Assembly: GCA_964512045.1 (NCBI GenBank)
Contig: CAZEJK010000124.1
Span: 1 to 15,225 of the forward strand
DNA from: CAZEJK01 sp964512045
GTDB lineage: Bacteria; Acidobacteriota; Thermoanaerobaculia; Thermoanaerobaculales; Sulfomarinibacteraceae
Direction: 5' to 3'
Length of the DNA: 15,225 bases
The translations under genes were made by a program, and so were the position numbers. The notes beneath the pieces were generated by a model. The model did no database searches. It had not been told where the DNA came from and worked only from the letters and a program-made list of their open reading frames with translations. This document shows positions 15,147 to 15,225 of this stretch, one piece after another. Numbering within the stretch: position 1 is the first letter of the stretch; every line of letters starts with the position of its first letter.

Positions 15147-15163
15147 GCGGACGTCCCGTCCGC
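15147..15163. repeat. Perfect hairpin, 7-bp stem
   Basis: GCGGACG and CGTCCGC pair perfectly around a 3-base loop (TCC). It is the first of three hairpins at the right edge. The motif has the look of a REP-like palindromic unit. Confidence 0.5.
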
Positions 15164-15174
15164 AGGGTTGAGCG

Positions 15175-15196
15175 CCGGAGAGCGTCGAGGCTCCGG
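15175..15196. repeat. Hairpin, 6-bp stem
   Basis: CCGGAG and CTCCGG pair around a 10-base loop. It is the second of three successive inverted repeats spaced about 10 bp apart. Confidence 0.4.
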
Positions 15197-15202
15197 ACGG
15201 TG

Positions 15203-15223
15203 GTCGGGGCATCTTGCCCCGAC
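15203..15223. repeat. Perfect hairpin, 9-bp stem, at window edge
   Basis: GTCGGGGCA and TGCCCCGAC form a perfect 9-bp stem around TCT. It is the strongest hairpin in the window, but no T-run is visible before the window ends. A terminator for a gene beyond the edge or a REP-type unit are both possible. Confidence 0.5.
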
Positions 15224-15225
15224 AG

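Larger units (their letters stand above)
14939..15225. other. Hairpin-rich region at right edge
   Basis: This is the 287 bp upstream of the MAPEG gene to the window end. No gene is supported, although both strands have long stop-free frames (for example plus 14863-15171), as expected at this GC content. The last 80 bp contain three inverted repeats listed separately. The region looks like a repetitive extragenic element that continues beyond the window. Confidence 0.4.

Noticed and set aside
14863..15171. 102-residue plus-strand frame at the right edge
   Set aside because: It begins inside the MAPEG gene on the opposite strand, has no ribosome site, and its DNA consists partly of hairpin repeats.
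1..15225. CRISPR array, tRNA, rRNA or insertion sequence
   Set aside because: No regularly spaced repeats beyond the three promoter iterons, no cloverleaf or rRNA-like stretch, and no transposase-like frame were found by reading. A covariance-model scan was not possible here.

Overview
This is a GC-rich bacterial window with no rRNA, tRNA, CRISPR array or recognisable transposase. It contains a lipoprotein signal, a Tat signal, a secreted beta-helix protein with a dockerin-like tail and a MAPEG membrane protein. These suggest an environmental Gram-negative of large-genome type, such as a Myxococcota-like or other former deltaproteobacterial lineage. That placement is inference; nothing here fixes the taxon.

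Layout, left to right. At the edge (1-137, minus) is the N-terminal end of a probable NUDIX hydrolase. Next is a VapBC toxin-antitoxin pair (444-1150, plus) whose promoter overlaps three 12-bp tandem repeats. A large exported parallel beta-helix protein (1128-3509, minus) meets vapC tail to tail with a 23-bp overlap. A second, unrelated VapBC pair follows (3804-4444, plus), so the beta-helix gene is bracketed by two addiction modules. At 4462-4790 (minus) is a small remnant that looks like the two ends of an iron-sulfur protein joined by loss of the middle.

The centre is a carbohydrate-type ABC import operon (4880-8026, plus): lipoprotein binding protein, permease, MsmX/UgpC-type ATPase. The permease is remarkable. 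Its first half reads as a UgpA/MalF-type subunit and its second half as a UgpE/MalG-type subunit, in one 226-residue frame with about four membrane segments. A GNAT-type acetyltransferase (8076-8915) follows closely and may be co-transcribed. A very large (1160 aa) Tat-exported YtcJ-like amidohydrolase (9083-12565) and a CGGC-domain protein (12692-13036) come next.

The right part holds a 516-bp non-coding stretch with G-rich repeats in inverted arrangement, an aldo/keto reductase gene broken by a short internal deletion and frameshift (13553-14502), a MAPEG-family membrane protein (14516-14938, minus) and a run of perfect hairpins at the right edge.

The main observation is that three separate loci (iron-sulfur remnant, permease, aldo/keto reductase) each look like the two ends of a normal gene joined with the middle missing. 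Either this is a real deletion-prone or decaying region, or the assembly contains collapsed joins. The in-frame permease chimera is the one that might be functional and new.
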